A DNA stretch of 64,000 nucleotides from Ignavibacteriaceae bacterium (GCA_019638025.1 JAHBUO010000001.1:405474-469473), one strand, 5' to 3'. Positions 33,851 to 43,152 are shown, numbered from the stretch's first letter. Notes: generated by a model not told the origin, from the sequence alone. Made by a program: numbers and translations.

Positions 33851-36598
33851 TTAATAATAATAACCAATTGAAAAATAGAAAGATAAAGGTCCTACAATCA
33901 TTTTACTGAGGGGGTCTTTCGTCAAATAAAAGCTGCGACCAAGTGAAAAATCTGCAGGTCCTATTGGAGTGTTAAAAGATAAAGTAGTCCCTATTCCGTG
34001 ACGAAAATCTTTGAATCGAATTTGCTCTTGCTCTGCCCAAATTGAACCTAAATCATATCTTAGAGAAAAATAAGTATCAACAATAATTTGGATTGGCAAC
34101 ATCCATCGATACTCAAGAGAGCTGTTTAATACTTGTCTGCCTCGAAGCTCATCATCTCTCATTCCGAAAAATGAATTTTGTCCGCCAAGTGAAAATTGTT
34201 GACTAAGAGGTAGCGTTTTATCGGCAAACCCAAATCTAACTGCCGTCCCAATTGTATGTGCTGCGTTTAAAGTAAAATAGCCTTTGTATTCAATTCCGAA
34301 AATTGTGAAGCCGATATCACCACCGAGTACTTTTTGAGCTGTTTCATAATAGCCAACAATTCGTAAACCGTTTGTGGGATATGGATATTTATCTTGAGTG
34401 TCGATTGTTGATGATGCCTTCAAACTTACAATTGTATTTTTATTAGGAAGCACCAGTTGTTCTCTTAAGTTATGAACATCATTAATTTCATACTTTCCTT
34501 TTAAAATGACATTGCCGAACCGTTTTACCTGCGAACCGAGCGAAAAAGAAAATCCATAAAACTCTTGTCTATACTCACCGATAATGTCACGACTGAAAGT
34601 TTTTCCGGTTGATGAATAATTGCTTTTATATATGTTTACTTCATTTGCTTCGTAATATGCGCTTAGCGCATAAGTTATATATGTATCAAAAATTCTGTTT
34701 GTTCTGTGCTCAAATGCAAATGATCGGGCTCTATTACCAAGATAAAGCATAGTTCCTAATTCAGTACCTGTTCCTAAAATATTTTCATCTCGATAATCGA
34801 GATTAATCTGAGCATTGTTTTCGTTATCAACTTTAAACCCTACTCGTAGTAGAGTAGAAATTTTTTCCGCAACATTAATAATAACAAAAGAAGAATCTTT
34901 AGTCTTTTCAACTGAAATAACAACATTATCGAAAAGATTTGTGCTACGTAAATTTCTTAAACCTTGCTGAATACTTTCATAGTAGAAAATATTTCCTGCA
35001 CTTAGAGGAAACTCTCTTGAAATAATAGTCTTTTCGGTATGATTGTTTCCATTAATCTTTACATCAGAAATTACACCTTCTTTAAAGTGAAGATAAAGAT
35101 GACCGGTTACTCGATCAAAGTGAAGGGAATCAAGTTCAGCTAAAGCATATCCACGCTGACGAAACATTCTTATAATTTCTTTAACTGCAGAGACTACTTT
35201 ACCCCCGGAAAAAGTCCTGTTGATTAGTTTGTTGATTAAAACATTTTCTACTTCTTCTGTATTGAATAAATTAATTCCATCAAACGAGTAAGATTTTATA
35301 ACTGGTTTCTTGGTTCCTTCGAAACGAAGAATAGAATAATCTTCAAACTCATCGATTACCGCATATAGCGACTCATATTCCAAATCTTTATTAATTTTAT
35401 ATAAATCAAAAAGGAGATCGGCGGAAGAGATGGAATCTTTATTTACATACTTCAACAAATATTCTCTACCGATTAATGATTGTTCGGAAATAATAATCTT
35501 TTTATAAAAGACTTCATTCTTCTTTAATCTTAGTTTAAATAAGTTATCAATCGCTTCTGAAATTTTTTCGGTAAGAGGAAGGGTTGCGTTGTAGCCCTCG
35601 ATAATAAGTGAATCAATGTTCGAAAAATCAGAAGCAAGTTTTTTGCTTAATGATGGAGTAATAACAAAATCAGCATCGGAAAGCTGGTCTTGATTTAACA
35701 ATCTCATAGGAATACTTACAACCTGGTCTGCAACAATCCATGGGAAATCCAATGCGTCTTTTGAATGAAGATCGCTTGTTGTGTTTACGGCAATTATTAA
35801 ATCCGCACCTTCTTTTCTTGTAATTTCAACCGGAATATTTGCAACTAAACCACCATCAACTAATATTAGTGAATCATACTTCACCGGAGATAAGAAAAAC
35901 GTTACACTTGAACTAGCTCGTAAAGCTTGTGTTAATAATCCTCTACTTAAAACATAAGGCTCGCCGGTTTCCAGATTAGTACTTACTGCTCTAAAAGGAA
36001 TACTTAGTTCATCGAAATTTTCTTTTATCGGAAAGGGAGATTGTAATGCAAGAAGATTTAAGTAATTAGAAAATTTTTGTCCATCATTTATAGATGATGG
36101 AAGAATAGGTTTAAGCTTATTGAGTCGTAAGGCTAAAATAGCTCGGTCTTCAGAAAGTTTTTGGTCGATAAATAAATCACGCCGATTGGTTCTTCTATCA
36201 GAAGCAAGAAGTTCATCCCAGTTAGTATTTACAGCTATGGAGTCAAGATCGGTTAAATCATAACCGGCAGCATATAATCCACCGACAATACTTCCCATAC
36301 TTGTTCCAACAATTAGATGGATAGGAATTTCGGCTTCTTTAAGAGCTTTTAGAACACCGATTTGCGAAAGACCTCGTGAACCCCCACCGCTAAGTGAGAG
36401 TGCAATCTTAGGCATGTCCTGAGGTTCTTGACAAGTTAAGTTATAAGGAATGCTTTTCGTATTATAGTTTAACTGAATTTTAATCGAAGATTTCTGTGCA
36501 TACCCAAAAAAACTCAACAAAAAAGTTAAAAGAAAAAGTTGCACAAAAACAAAAGGGCGTTCAGTTAATTGTATTATGTCAGATAAAATTAATTTCAT
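33851..36598 (-). CDS. Patatin-like phospholipase fused to POTRA and Omp85-type barrel
   Basis: A 915-residue outer-membrane protein. A signal or anchor segment (about 15-34) is followed by a patatin domain at about 64-300. It has the oxyanion loop SLSGGGSRGL, the nucleophile Ser100 in GTSMG and the Asp248 of DGGLVANIP. A POTRA-like region at about 440-580 leads into a C-terminal 16-strand Omp85/surface-antigen barrel, with late strands such as FSLGGQNSFFGMRDDELRG. The architecture matches PlpD-type proteins of type Vd secretion and related patatins. It lies after yidC with a 70-base gap, so co-regulation is possible. Confidence 0.9.
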   Translation of the reverse strand: MKLILSDIIQLTERPFVFVQLFLLTFLLSFFGYAQKSSIKIQLNYNTKSIPYNLTCQEPQDMPKIALSLSGGGSRGLSQIGVLKALKEAEIPIHLIVGTSMGSIVGGLYAAGYDLTDLDSIAVNTNWDELLASDRRTNRRDLFIDQKLSEDRAILALRLNKLKPILPSSINDGQKFSNYLNLLALQSPFPIKENFDELSIPFRAVSTNLETGEPYVLSRGLLTQALRASSSVTFFLSPVKYDSLILVDGGLVANIPVEITRKEGADLIIAVNTTSDLHSKDALDFPWIVADQVVSIPMRLLNQDQLSDADFVITPSLSKKLASDFSNIDSLIIEGYNATLPLTEKISEAIDNLFKLRLKKNEVFYKKIIISEQSLIGREYLLKYVNKDSISSADLLFDLYKINKDLEYESLYAVIDEFEDYSILRFEGTKKPVIKSYSFDGINLFNTEEVENVLINKLINRTFSGGKVVSAVKEIIRMFRQRGYALAELDSLHFDRVTGHLYLHFKEGVISDVKINGNNHTEKTIISREFPLSAGNIFYYESIQQGLRNLRSTNLFDNVVISVEKTKDSSFVIINVAEKISTLLRVGFKVDNENNAQINLDYRDENILGTGTELGTMLYLGNRARSFAFEHRTNRIFDTYITYALSAYYEANEVNIYKSNYSSTGKTFSRDIIGEYRQEFYGFSFSLGSQVKRFGNVILKGKYEINDVHNLREQLVLPNKNTIVSLKASSTIDTQDKYPYPTNGLRIVGYYETAQKVLGGDIGFTIFGIEYKGYFTLNAAHTIGTAVRFGFADKTLPLSQQFSLGGQNSFFGMRDDELRGRQVLNSSLEYRWMLPIQIIVDTYFSLRYDLGSIWAEQEQIRFKDFRHGIGTTLSFNTPIGPADFSLGRSFYLTKDPLSKMIVGPLSFYFSIGYYY

Positions 36599-36633
36599 AA
36601 CAAATATTTTTTATTGAACGCCCTTAAAATAAG

Positions 36634-36670
36634 TACCGTTGTACGGTAAATTAAAGTCTATTAATAGACT
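36634..36670 (-). terminator. Pair of palindromes after yidC, possible weak terminator
   Basis: AGTCTATTAATAGACT (36655-36670) is a perfect 16-base palindrome at the yidC stop, followed by the hairpin TACCGT-TGT-ACGGTA (36634-36648). The T-run afterwards is broken, so termination efficiency is doubtful. Confidence 0.3.
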
Positions 36671-38522
36671 ACTTTTTCTTTTTTTGTTGTGCAGCCTTAG
36701 CGTTTTGCTCAGCAGCTTCCATCATTTTTTGCATAAAACCTTTTTTCTGGTTTGGATTTTTCACCGGCTCAAGCACCATATCTTTGCTGTTTCTATTTAT
36801 GTAAGATTGTTGAGCAATCGAGAAAAGGTTAAACATAAAATAATATAAATTTAATCCGGAAGGGAAACTCATAAACAAGAAGGTCAACATTACCGGCATA
36901 ATATAAACTAGCATTTGCTGAGAAGGATCTTTTATAGTTTGTTTCTGCTGAATGAATGTTGTAATGCCCATTAACAAGGCAAGCCCACTAATTTGACTTA
37001 TACCGAAAAGTGGAATGGCAAATCCTAAATCTAAAATAACATCGGGTTGAGAAAGATCATGAATCCACCATATAAATGGCTGTTGGCGTAACTCAATAGC
37101 AGTTTGGAATAATCCCCACAATGCAATAAATATCGGCATTTGTAGAAGCATCGGTAAACAACCACCAGCGGGATTAACACCATAAGTTGAATACAGCTTC
37201 ATTGTTTCTTTATTGATTTTTGCCGGGTCTTCTTTATACTTTTCCTTTATCTCAGCAATCTTTGGTTGGAGTGCCTGCATCTTCTTCATTGATTGAAAAC
37301 TTTGCTTGGTAAGAGGATAAAGGACAATCTTTATTATTAATGAAAAAATGATAATAACCAAACCATAGTTTGATATAAACATATGTAAGAAATTGAATAA
37401 CGGAAGTAAAATATATTCGGCGATGGGTCTAACAATAAACTTTAATCCGAAGAAACTTCCAAAGTCAACAATTTTTTGAAGTTCGCCGGGATAATCTTTT
37501 AGAATTTTATAGTCAACTGGTCCGATGAAAAGAGTAAATGATTCTTTATGTAAAGAGGTTTCTTTAAATGGCATCTGAAGTCGAACGGAATAAAATTCAC
37601 GAATTCCATTCCCGGGAAATTTCTTTGAATGTCCTTTTACAAAAGCTCCTTCAACACTTTGTGGACTTGAAGGAACAACAACTGCCGCAAAATATTTATT
37701 TCGAACCGTAACCCAATCAACCTTCCCATTAAAATCTTTTGAGATGGTTTCATCATCATGAGGGGCATCGATAATTACTTGCTCATCACCATAGTGAACG
37801 CTGGCGTTAGAGTAATTTGCTTCATCGGCAGAATTGTTTTCTACAAACCTAATTCCATTCTCCCAAACCACATCATAGGAATTATTACTAATTAGCTTAT
37901 CCATTTTGTTAAACTCAATATCAAATTTTGTATCGTAGCGATTAGCATAAAATGTATATCTTTTAACAATGCTTCCTTCAAGACCGGCTTTTGCTTTATA
38001 CTCAATCACAATTGAGTCATTTTCTTTTAGCTTTAGGTTATTGCCTAACACAGTAGCATCAAATCTTAAATCAGCGGTGGAGATTGACTTACCGTCAGTT
38101 GTAAGAAAATTAATATCAGGGCTTCCTCCTTCTTTATGGTTCATTAGTTGAATGTTCTTCTTGTAGTAAGAGGCATTTTCCGGAAGATCGTTAACATACC
38201 AATTATTAAACGACTTAAGGAAGAACTTGTTGATTTTTCCACCTTTGTTGGTCATTTCAATAATTGCAACATCATTTTCAATTGTGATTATTTCTTCTGT
38301 AAAAGAAGTCTTTTCAAAAAACTTTCCAAATAGGAGGGAATCTGTCGGTTGTGGTTTTTTTACTTCGACATCCGATTTCTCAGTAGTTACAGGTTTTTCA
38401 GTTAAAGTAGTGTCTTGATCTTTTGCCGGTTCATGTGGGGGTTGGGTTGGTGTAGTCATATACAACCAAACCATTAAAATTATTCCGATTAAAACAAAAG
38501 CGAGAGTAGTCTGTTTATCCAT
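36669..38522 (-). CDS. yidC: Membrane protein insertase YidC
   Basis: Inserts and folds inner-membrane proteins, alone or with SecYEG. The 617-residue length is typical of Gram-negative YidC: an N-terminal anchor (FVLIGIILMVWLYM), a large periplasmic domain (about 60-340), and the conserved five-helix core (about 355-570). The core contains YPLTKQSFQSMKKMQALQPK and PAGGCLPMLLQMPIFIALWGLF. The Lys-rich C-terminal tail (AKAAQQKKKK) can bind the ribosome. The order yidC-yidD-rnpA-rpmH is the widespread bacterial arrangement. The stop is TAG. Confidence 0.98.
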   Translation of the reverse strand: MDKQTTLAFVLIGIILMVWLYMTTPTQPPHEPAKDQDTTLTEKPVTTEKSDVEVKKPQPTDSLLFGKFFEKTSFTEEIITIENDVAIIEMTNKGGKINKFFLKSFNNWYVNDLPENASYYKKNIQLMNHKEGGSPDINFLTTDGKSISTADLRFDATVLGNNLKLKENDSIVIEYKAKAGLEGSIVKRYTFYANRYDTKFDIEFNKMDKLISNNSYDVVWENGIRFVENNSADEANYSNASVHYGDEQVIIDAPHDDETISKDFNGKVDWVTVRNKYFAAVVVPSSPQSVEGAFVKGHSKKFPGNGIREFYSVRLQMPFKETSLHKESFTLFIGPVDYKILKDYPGELQKIVDFGSFFGLKFIVRPIAEYILLPLFNFLHMFISNYGLVIIIFSLIIKIVLYPLTKQSFQSMKKMQALQPKIAEIKEKYKEDPAKINKETMKLYSTYGVNPAGGCLPMLLQMPIFIALWGLFQTAIELRQQPFIWWIHDLSQPDVILDLGFAIPLFGISQISGLALLMGITTFIQQKQTIKDPSQQMLVYIMPVMLTFLFMSFPSGLNLYYFMFNLFSIAQQSYINRNSKDMVLEPVKNPNQKKGFMQKMMEAAEQNAKAAQQKKKK

Positions 38523-38537
38523 AGTTCAAAAACTTTC

Positions 38538-38747
38538 TTAAGTTAGCGGATCATATCCCCCTTTATTAAAGGGGTTACAACGTAAAATACGCCAAATAGA
38601 TTTAGCTCCTCCTTTTAACACCCCATACTTTTCAAAAGCCTGTTTGGAATACTCTGAGCAAGTGGGGTAAAATCTACATGAGGGGGGAAATAAAGGAGAA
38701 ATAAACTTTTGGTACAAATTGATTAAAAAAACGAAAATAAAGCGCAT
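38538..38747 (-). CDS. yidD: Membrane protein insertion efficiency factor YidD
   Basis: A 69-residue, membrane-associated helper of YidC. The family motif is clear: [20 protein letters not shown], then [16 protein letters not shown] and [14 protein letters not shown]. The start ATG is one base from the rnpA stop. The conserved cysteines are present. It sits in its usual place between rnpA and yidC. Confidence 0.97.
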   Translation of the reverse strand: MRFIFVFLINLYQKFISPLFPPSCRFYPTCSEYSKQAFEKYGVLKGGAKSIWRILRCNPFNKGGYDPLT

Positions 38748-39145
38748 TAAATGTTGCTCTGAATTTTTTTAATAACATCAAGCATACCCGGCAACACATC
38801 GGCTAAACTCAACTTTGGATTTTTTTTCTGATTTAGGTAGCAGGGTGAAAAAACAACCGCCAAAGAAACTTTTTTTTCTATGCATAAATCAACTAACAAA
38901 AACTTATTCAATCTGTAAGATTCTCTTAGCAGTCGTTTAACCCTATTTCTCCAAACGGCATTACCTGATTTTTTAGAAACAGCTTCAGTAACTTTAACCG
39001 GTATGTCGTTGGTGTGATTTTCTATCAAGAACACAGCTTTAACTTTTTGATCTTTTGAAGTGACAACTTTATTGCAAGCATAAATAGCATCAAAAAGCTT
39101 TTTGCTTTTAGTTCTTTCTTTGCGAGAAAGAGTAAATTTTTTCAA
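38747..39145 (-). CDS. rnpA: Ribonuclease P protein component
   Basis: The protein subunit of RNase P, which matures the 5' ends of tRNAs. The 132-residue basic protein has the family RNA-binding motif [19 protein letters not shown] near residue 80. It starts with a TTG at 39145, preceded by TAGGA at 5-base spacing; those bases include the rpmH stop codon, so the two genes are translationally linked. The N-terminus [17 protein letters not shown] matches the family. Confidence 0.96.
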   Translation of the reverse strand: MKKFTLSRKERTKSKKLFDAIYACNKVVTSKDQKVKAVFLIENHTNDIPVKVTEAVSKKSGNAVWRNRVKRLLRESYRLNKFLLVDLCIEKKVSLAVVFSPCYLNQKKNPKLSLADVLPGMLDVIKKIQSNI

Positions 39146-39150
39146 AAATC

Positions 39151-39294
39151 CTATTCGTCACTAACCGATAATCTATGTCTGCCTTTAGCGCGTCTTCTGG
39201 CTAATACTTTTCTGCCGTTTTTTGAAGCCATTCTTTCTCTGAAACCATGTTTGTTTCTTCTTTTCCGATTACTCGGCTGATATGTTCTTTTCAT
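39151..39294 (-). CDS. rpmH: 50S ribosomal protein L34
   Basis: A 47-residue, very basic protein: it begins [20 protein letters not shown] and continues [19 protein letters not shown], the L34 signature. GGAGTAATT precedes the ATG, and the stop is TAG. It is first in the rpmH-rnpA-yidD-yidC cluster. A strong Bacteroidota-type promoter lies 26-56 bases upstream. dnaA and an origin are not adjacent in this window. Confidence 0.98.
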   Translation of the reverse strand: MKRTYQPSNRKRRNKHGFRERMASKNGRKVLARRRAKGRHRLSVSDE

Positions 39295-39319
39295 TAATTA
39301 CTCCATTTATAAAAGAACA

Positions 39320-39350
39320 CAAAGATAAGAGTTCAGAATAAAATAATCAA
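39320..39350 (-). promoter_or_regulatory. Bacteroidota-type promoter of rpmH
   Basis: Minus-strand TTG (39350-39348), 20-base spacer, TATCTTTG (39327-39320): an exact consensus match, about 25 bases from the rpmH ATG. This is the best promoter in the window and supports the Bacteroidota-type sigma factor assignment. Confidence 0.7.
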
Positions 39351-39391
39351 TAAAAAGATGAAGTTGAGACCTTGGGCTAATGTGATGATTG

Positions 39392-40501
39392 TCACAAGGG
39401 GTTGCTTGCGTCTGAGTTTACAAAATTTGCAATTTTTGCCGCTTGTTTTCTTAAATCAAACTTTGGAGAAGTGCGGATGTTGCTTTCTTTTTCTTTTAGT
39501 AATTCTCGATTTTTTATTAAGTCGGTGAGTAAACGAATAAACGATTTTTCATCATAGTAAAATGAGAAGTTTTCAAATTCATTAATACCAATGAATATAT
39601 TATTTAGTAACATCGGTTTAGCTGAATAATAGGCAAGATTAAATGCTCCGGAAATGCTTGTCTCCAAAAACACTCTATATTCTGAGGCGCCGGGTTGAAT
39701 CAAGGGTAAAATCACATCAGAGTTATTAAGCTCTTCGAAAAAGCTTTTATTAGATAAAAACGAATCGCTAAATTCAAAAAGATGAGATAGTTTTTTCTCA
39801 TCTATTGATTTTCTAATCATCATCCCATTTTCTGTAGAGGCATCACCTAAAATTTGAAATATTAAATTTTGCGGAAGCGAATTTCGCTCTTTCTCTAATA
39901 AGTCAATCAGTCCAAAATAATCTTTTCTGGCAAATTCAATTCCTCCCGGAATGCAGACAACAAACTTTTCTGAAGGTGAATTTCTTATGGAATCGAAAGG
40001 AAAATAAACAGGATAAAATGAGGTAAAGGACAACCCTTCAATTTTATTTTTATCAAAGTATTCTAAAATATGGTCACTTAGTGTAAAATACTTTTTTACC
40101 CGTGATGAAATAATTCGCTGAGTAATGCTAAAGAGAAGTTTTTCTGCTTGATGGATAATTCCGAAAAATTCTAATTTTTTGAAGTAGAGAGATAAAACAG
40201 CATTTCTGGTTTGAAGCCCGTGTGCGGTATTAAAAATAACTTTACTAATCTCATTTTTCTTGATGTACGATTTAAGGCTTCGTAATATTCTGAAGTTTGA
40301 ATAATTGGCGGGGATTAACTGTACTGAATCTGCTTCAAAAGTATCGGCGGAATTATTTTCATGAATAAAAAGAGATACATAAAATCCATGTCGCTTCAAC
40401 AAGTGAACCATTGAATAAATAAGCTCACCGTGCGATTTTGTAAACTCTACAATTAGAATATTCTTATCACGTTCAGCGATTCTTAAAATTTGGTCAATCA
40501 T
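39392..40501 (-). CDS. Glycosyltransferase-like protein
   Basis: A 369-residue cytoplasmic protein with a GT-B-like layout: an N-terminal half (ILIVEFTKSHGELIYSMVHLL) and a C-terminal half with FVVCIPGGIEFARKDY, FQILGDAS and SDVILPLIQPG, ending in a helical tail. These fit glycosyltransferase family-4-like proteins acting on a sugar nucleotide; the acceptor is unknown. Its ATG overlaps the stop of the 49-residue gene (ATGA), so it belongs to the same operon as the carbamoyltransferase cassette. Confidence 0.75.
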   Translation of the reverse strand: MIDQILRIAERDKNILIVEFTKSHGELIYSMVHLLKRHGFYVSLFIHENNSADTFEADSVQLIPANYSNFRILRSLKSYIKKNEISKVIFNTAHGLQTRNAVLSLYFKKLEFFGIIHQAEKLLFSITQRIISSRVKKYFTLSDHILEYFDKNKIEGLSFTSFYPVYFPFDSIRNSPSEKFVVCIPGGIEFARKDYFGLIDLLEKERNSLPQNLIFQILGDASTENGMMIRKSIDEKKLSHLFEFSDSFLSNKSFFEELNNSDVILPLIQPGASEYRVFLETSISGAFNLAYYSAKPMLLNNIFIGINEFENFSFYYDEKSFIRLLTDLIKNRELLKEKESNIRTSPKFDLRKQAAKIANFVNSDASNPL

Positions 40502-40647
40502 TTTTGTTCAAGCTTTTTTCGTGTAACAATTTTCTCGCGAGATCTTTTATAAACTTTTCCGTCATCAATTACTTTTGAAGGCTTTTGAGGGACCGGAATC
40601 CTTTTCTTCGGTTTATCAATTTTTATTTTTTCGTTTACTTTAGACAA
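40498..40647 (-). CDS. 49-residue basic protein in the carbamoyltransferase cassette
   Basis: A very small gene missed by length cut-offs. It starts with a TTG at 40647 (preceded by GAGAG) and encodes MSKVNEKIKIDKPKKRIPVP, then QKPSKVIDDGKVYKRSREK and a basic end. It has about 17 Lys/Arg residues and no hydrophobic stretch. Its end overlaps the glycosyltransferase start by ATGA and it begins 13 bases after the DUF5989 gene, so it is probably translated. Function unknown; it may be a cytoplasmic partner of the neighbouring membrane proteins. Confidence 0.6.
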   Translation of the reverse strand: MSKVNEKIKIDKPKKRIPVPQKPSKVIDDGKVYKRSREKIVTRKKLEQK

Positions 40648-40659
40648 GATACTCTCGAG

Positions 40660-40818
40660 CTAAAAAATTGCATAAATAAAAGGGGCTAATGCTGATCCTT
40701 GTGTTAAAACAATTAAGCCACCCAATAAAATTAAAAATATGAGTATGGGGGCAAGCCACCACTTTTTGCGGACTCTTAAAAATTGCCACAATTCTGATAA
40801 AATAGATAGTTTAGACAT
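40660..40818 (-). CDS. DUF5989 small membrane protein
   Basis: A 52-residue protein starting MSKLSILSELWQFLRVRKKW, then a hydrophobic helix (LAPILIFLILLGGLIVLT) and the conserved end QGSALAPFIYAIF. This is the DUF5989 pattern, usually found beside SxtJ and NodU-type carbamoyltransferases. The ATG is at 40818 and the stop is TAG. Function unknown. It is too short for ordinary gene-length filters but well supported by motif and context. Confidence 0.85.
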   Translation of the reverse strand: MSKLSILSELWQFLRVRKKWWLAPILIFLILLGGLIVLTQGSALAPFIYAIF

Positions 40819-40826
40819 AAGAAACC

Positions 40827-41243
40827 TTAAAACTGTCTTTCATAAATTTCTTTAGAAAACTTTTGCTTGGTTCGATAATTCCAATATGATGTTTTACTCT
40901 TATCAATTTTTTTATCGATAAAATCTTTACCTGCTAATTTAGCAATAAGTCCGATTGGAGTGATTACTAAATAAAATAAAACTCCCAAAATAATTCGAGT
41001 CATTATAAATCCAAGTACAACAGCGATACTCATCCATAAAAAATTGAGAGGTTTGAGGGCTATCGGTGCAACAAAAGATGATATCGCAAGCAATGTTGTA
41101 ATCGAAAAAAAATAGACTGATGCGGAATCATTATAATAGAATAATAAACCGCCAATTATTAACGAAACAGCTGCCATTGTAAATCCGAATTTTTTAAGGG
41201 CTGTTTCTGAGGAATCGATGTTCTTAATTTCTTCAATTATCAT
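40827..41243 (-). CDS. SxtJ-family membrane protein
   Basis: A 138-residue inner-membrane protein with four hydrophobic segments (about 22-40, 45-62, 66-85 and 85-102). The C-terminal cytoplasmic motif is LVITPIGLIAKLAGKDFIDKK, then KTSYWNYRTKQ, which matches the SxtJ family named from the saxitoxin cluster. It lies 11 bases after the carbamoyltransferase gene and 8 before DUF5989. Its biochemical role is unknown. Confidence 0.85.
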   Translation of the reverse strand: MIIEEIKNIDSSETALKKFGFTMAAVSLIIGGLLFYYNDSASVYFFSITTLLAISSFVAPIALKPLNFLWMSIAVVLGFIMTRIILGVLFYLVITPIGLIAKLAGKDFIDKKIDKSKTSYWNYRTKQKFSKEIYERQF

Positions 41244-41254
41244 TTTTATTATCT

Positions 41255-43072
41255 CTAATCAAGTACAAATTCTTTTCTCCAGTTAATATCGTTTTTTAAT
41301 TCCTTCTGATCTTTTTTGTTCAAAAGAAAATTTCCAAGAATCAGATAATCTATATCGGTTCGCATAAAACAGAGATATGCATCGTGCGGAGTACATACGA
41401 TGGGCTCTCCTCTAACATTGAAAGAAGTATTTACAATTACGCCACATCCGTACTTTTTATCGAAAGTAGAAATTAACTCGTGATACAACGGGTTAGTTTC
41501 TTTATGTACAGTTTGAATTCGTGCCGAATAATCGATATGAGTAACAGCAGGAATATCTGACCGTAAAACATTAAGTTTTTGAATTCCGAATAATTTTGAT
41601 TCTTCTTCTGTCATTTTTTTCTGACGTGTTTTTTTTACATCAGCAACAAGAAGCATGTAAGGAGATTCTTTTTCCAATTCAAAATATTCATTAACTTTTT
41701 CATAGATTACCGAAGGAGCAAAAGGTCTGAACCCTTCTCGGAATTTTATTTTAATATTCATATCAGCTTGCATCTTTGCAGAACGAGCATCTCCTATGAT
41801 TGAACGGGAACCAAGTGCACGTGGTCCAAATTCCATTCTTCCTTGAAACCAGCCCACAATTTTTTCTTCGGAAAGAATGTCTGCAATCTTTTCTGCTATT
41901 TCATTTTCTTTTAACTGAATGTATTTTATTTCTTTTTCATTTAAGAAAGATAAAATTTCGTCTTTTGAAAATTCGGGACCAAGATAAGATCCATTTTGAG
42001 AATCCGTTTTACCGTTTACTGATCGTGGATTATCTAGATATTTGTACCAAACTGCGAGAGCCGCTCCCAGAGCGCCTCCGGCATCACCGGCTGCGGGTTG
42101 AATCCAGATTTCATCAAAAATCTTTTCTCTTAAAAGTTTTCCGTTAGCTACGCAATTAAGCGCTACACCACCTGCAAGAGTGAGATTATTTTGTCCGGTT
42201 TCCCTTTGTACAAATTTTCCCATTCTCAAAACAATTTCTTCGGTAACATCTTGAACTGAACGGGCTAAATCCATTTCTTTTTGAGTTAAATTTGTTTCAG
42301 GGATGCGAGGCTCACCTCCGAATAATTTGTGGAATTTGGAGTTAGTCATTGTAAGCCCTGCGGCGAAATCGAAATAATCCATATTGAGTTTAAATGAACC
42401 ATCTTCTTTTAAATCAATTAACTCTGAATAGATTAAATCAACATACTTAGGTTCACCGTAAGGGGCAAGCCCCATCACTTTATATTCACCCGAATTAACT
42501 TTGAAACCGGTATAATATGTAAAAGCTGAATAAAGTAATCCAAGCGAATGAGGGAAGTTTATGTCAGCAATTATCTCAAGATGATTTCCACTACCAATAC
42601 CGAAACTTGTTGTAGCCCATTCACCAACGCCATCCATTGTAATAAAAGCTGCTTCTTTGAACGGAGATGGATAAAATGCAGAGGCAGCATGTGATTCATG
42701 ATGCTCAGGGAAAAGAATTTTTCCGTTAAAATTTAATTCACGGCTAATCATTTCTTTCATCCAAAGCTTTTCTTTTATCCACAAAGGTATTGCTTTGATA
42801 AAGGATTTAATCCCCATAGGGGCGTATGTAAGATAAGTTTCGAGTAATCTTTCAAATTTTAAAAATGGTTTATCGTAGAAAGCAACATAATCGAGGTTAG
42901 TGCTTTTTATGGAAGCTTCTTTGAGACAATATTCAATAGCTTTTGTGGGAAAATTATGATCGTGCTTTTTTCGCGTAAAGCGTTCTTCCTGAGCAGCTGC
43001 AATAATTTTACCGTCTTTTATTAAAGCCGCCGCACTATCGTGATAAAAAGCTGAGATACCGAGTATGTACAT
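41255..43072 (-). CDS. NodU/CmcH-type carbamoyltransferase
   Basis: A 605-residue cytoplasmic enzyme that transfers carbamoyl phosphate to a hydroxyl on a sugar or small molecule. The N-terminal ASKHA-type domain has MYILGISAFYHDSAAALIKDG, and the metal-binding HHESHAASAFY follows. LTLAGGVALNCVANGKL and the C-terminal GPRALGSRSIIGDAR with NTSFNVRGEPIVCTPHDAY complete the family. The neighbourhood (UDP-glucose dehydrogenase, glycosyltransferase, SxtJ, DUF5989) suggests a surface polysaccharide as the acceptor; that is inference. Confidence 0.93.
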   Translation of the reverse strand: MYILGISAFYHDSAAALIKDGKIIAAAQEERFTRKKHDHNFPTKAIEYCLKEASIKSTNLDYVAFYDKPFLKFERLLETYLTYAPMGIKSFIKAIPLWIKEKLWMKEMISRELNFNGKILFPEHHESHAASAFYPSPFKEAAFITMDGVGEWATTSFGIGSGNHLEIIADINFPHSLGLLYSAFTYYTGFKVNSGEYKVMGLAPYGEPKYVDLIYSELIDLKEDGSFKLNMDYFDFAAGLTMTNSKFHKLFGGEPRIPETNLTQKEMDLARSVQDVTEEIVLRMGKFVQRETGQNNLTLAGGVALNCVANGKLLREKIFDEIWIQPAAGDAGGALGAALAVWYKYLDNPRSVNGKTDSQNGSYLGPEFSKDEILSFLNEKEIKYIQLKENEIAEKIADILSEEKIVGWFQGRMEFGPRALGSRSIIGDARSAKMQADMNIKIKFREGFRPFAPSVIYEKVNEYFELEKESPYMLLVADVKKTRQKKMTEEESKLFGIQKLNVLRSDIPAVTHIDYSARIQTVHKETNPLYHELISTFDKKYGCGVIVNTSFNVRGEPIVCTPHDAYLCFMRTDIDYLILGNFLLNKKDQKELKNDINWRKEFVLD

Positions 43073-43089
43073 ATTTTATTACTTAGTTA

Positions 43090-43134
43090 AAAAATAAAAG
43101 GCTTACTCAAATTTTAACTAAATGAGAAAGCCTT
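43090..43134 (-). terminator. Terminator between UDP-glucose dehydrogenase and the carbamoyltransferase
   Basis: On the minus strand AAGGCTTTCTCA (43134-43123) pairs with TGAGTAAGCCTT (43109-43098), with one mismatch, then TTTATTTTT. It follows the UDP-glucose dehydrogenase stop by about 20 bases, so the carbamoyltransferase cassette probably has its own promoter. Confidence 0.75.
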
Positions 43135-43152
43135 AATAAACAAATGTTGTAC

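Noticed and set aside
39151..39391. Replication origin next to rpmH
   Set aside because: No dnaA gene or clustered DnaA boxes are visible in the short spacer.
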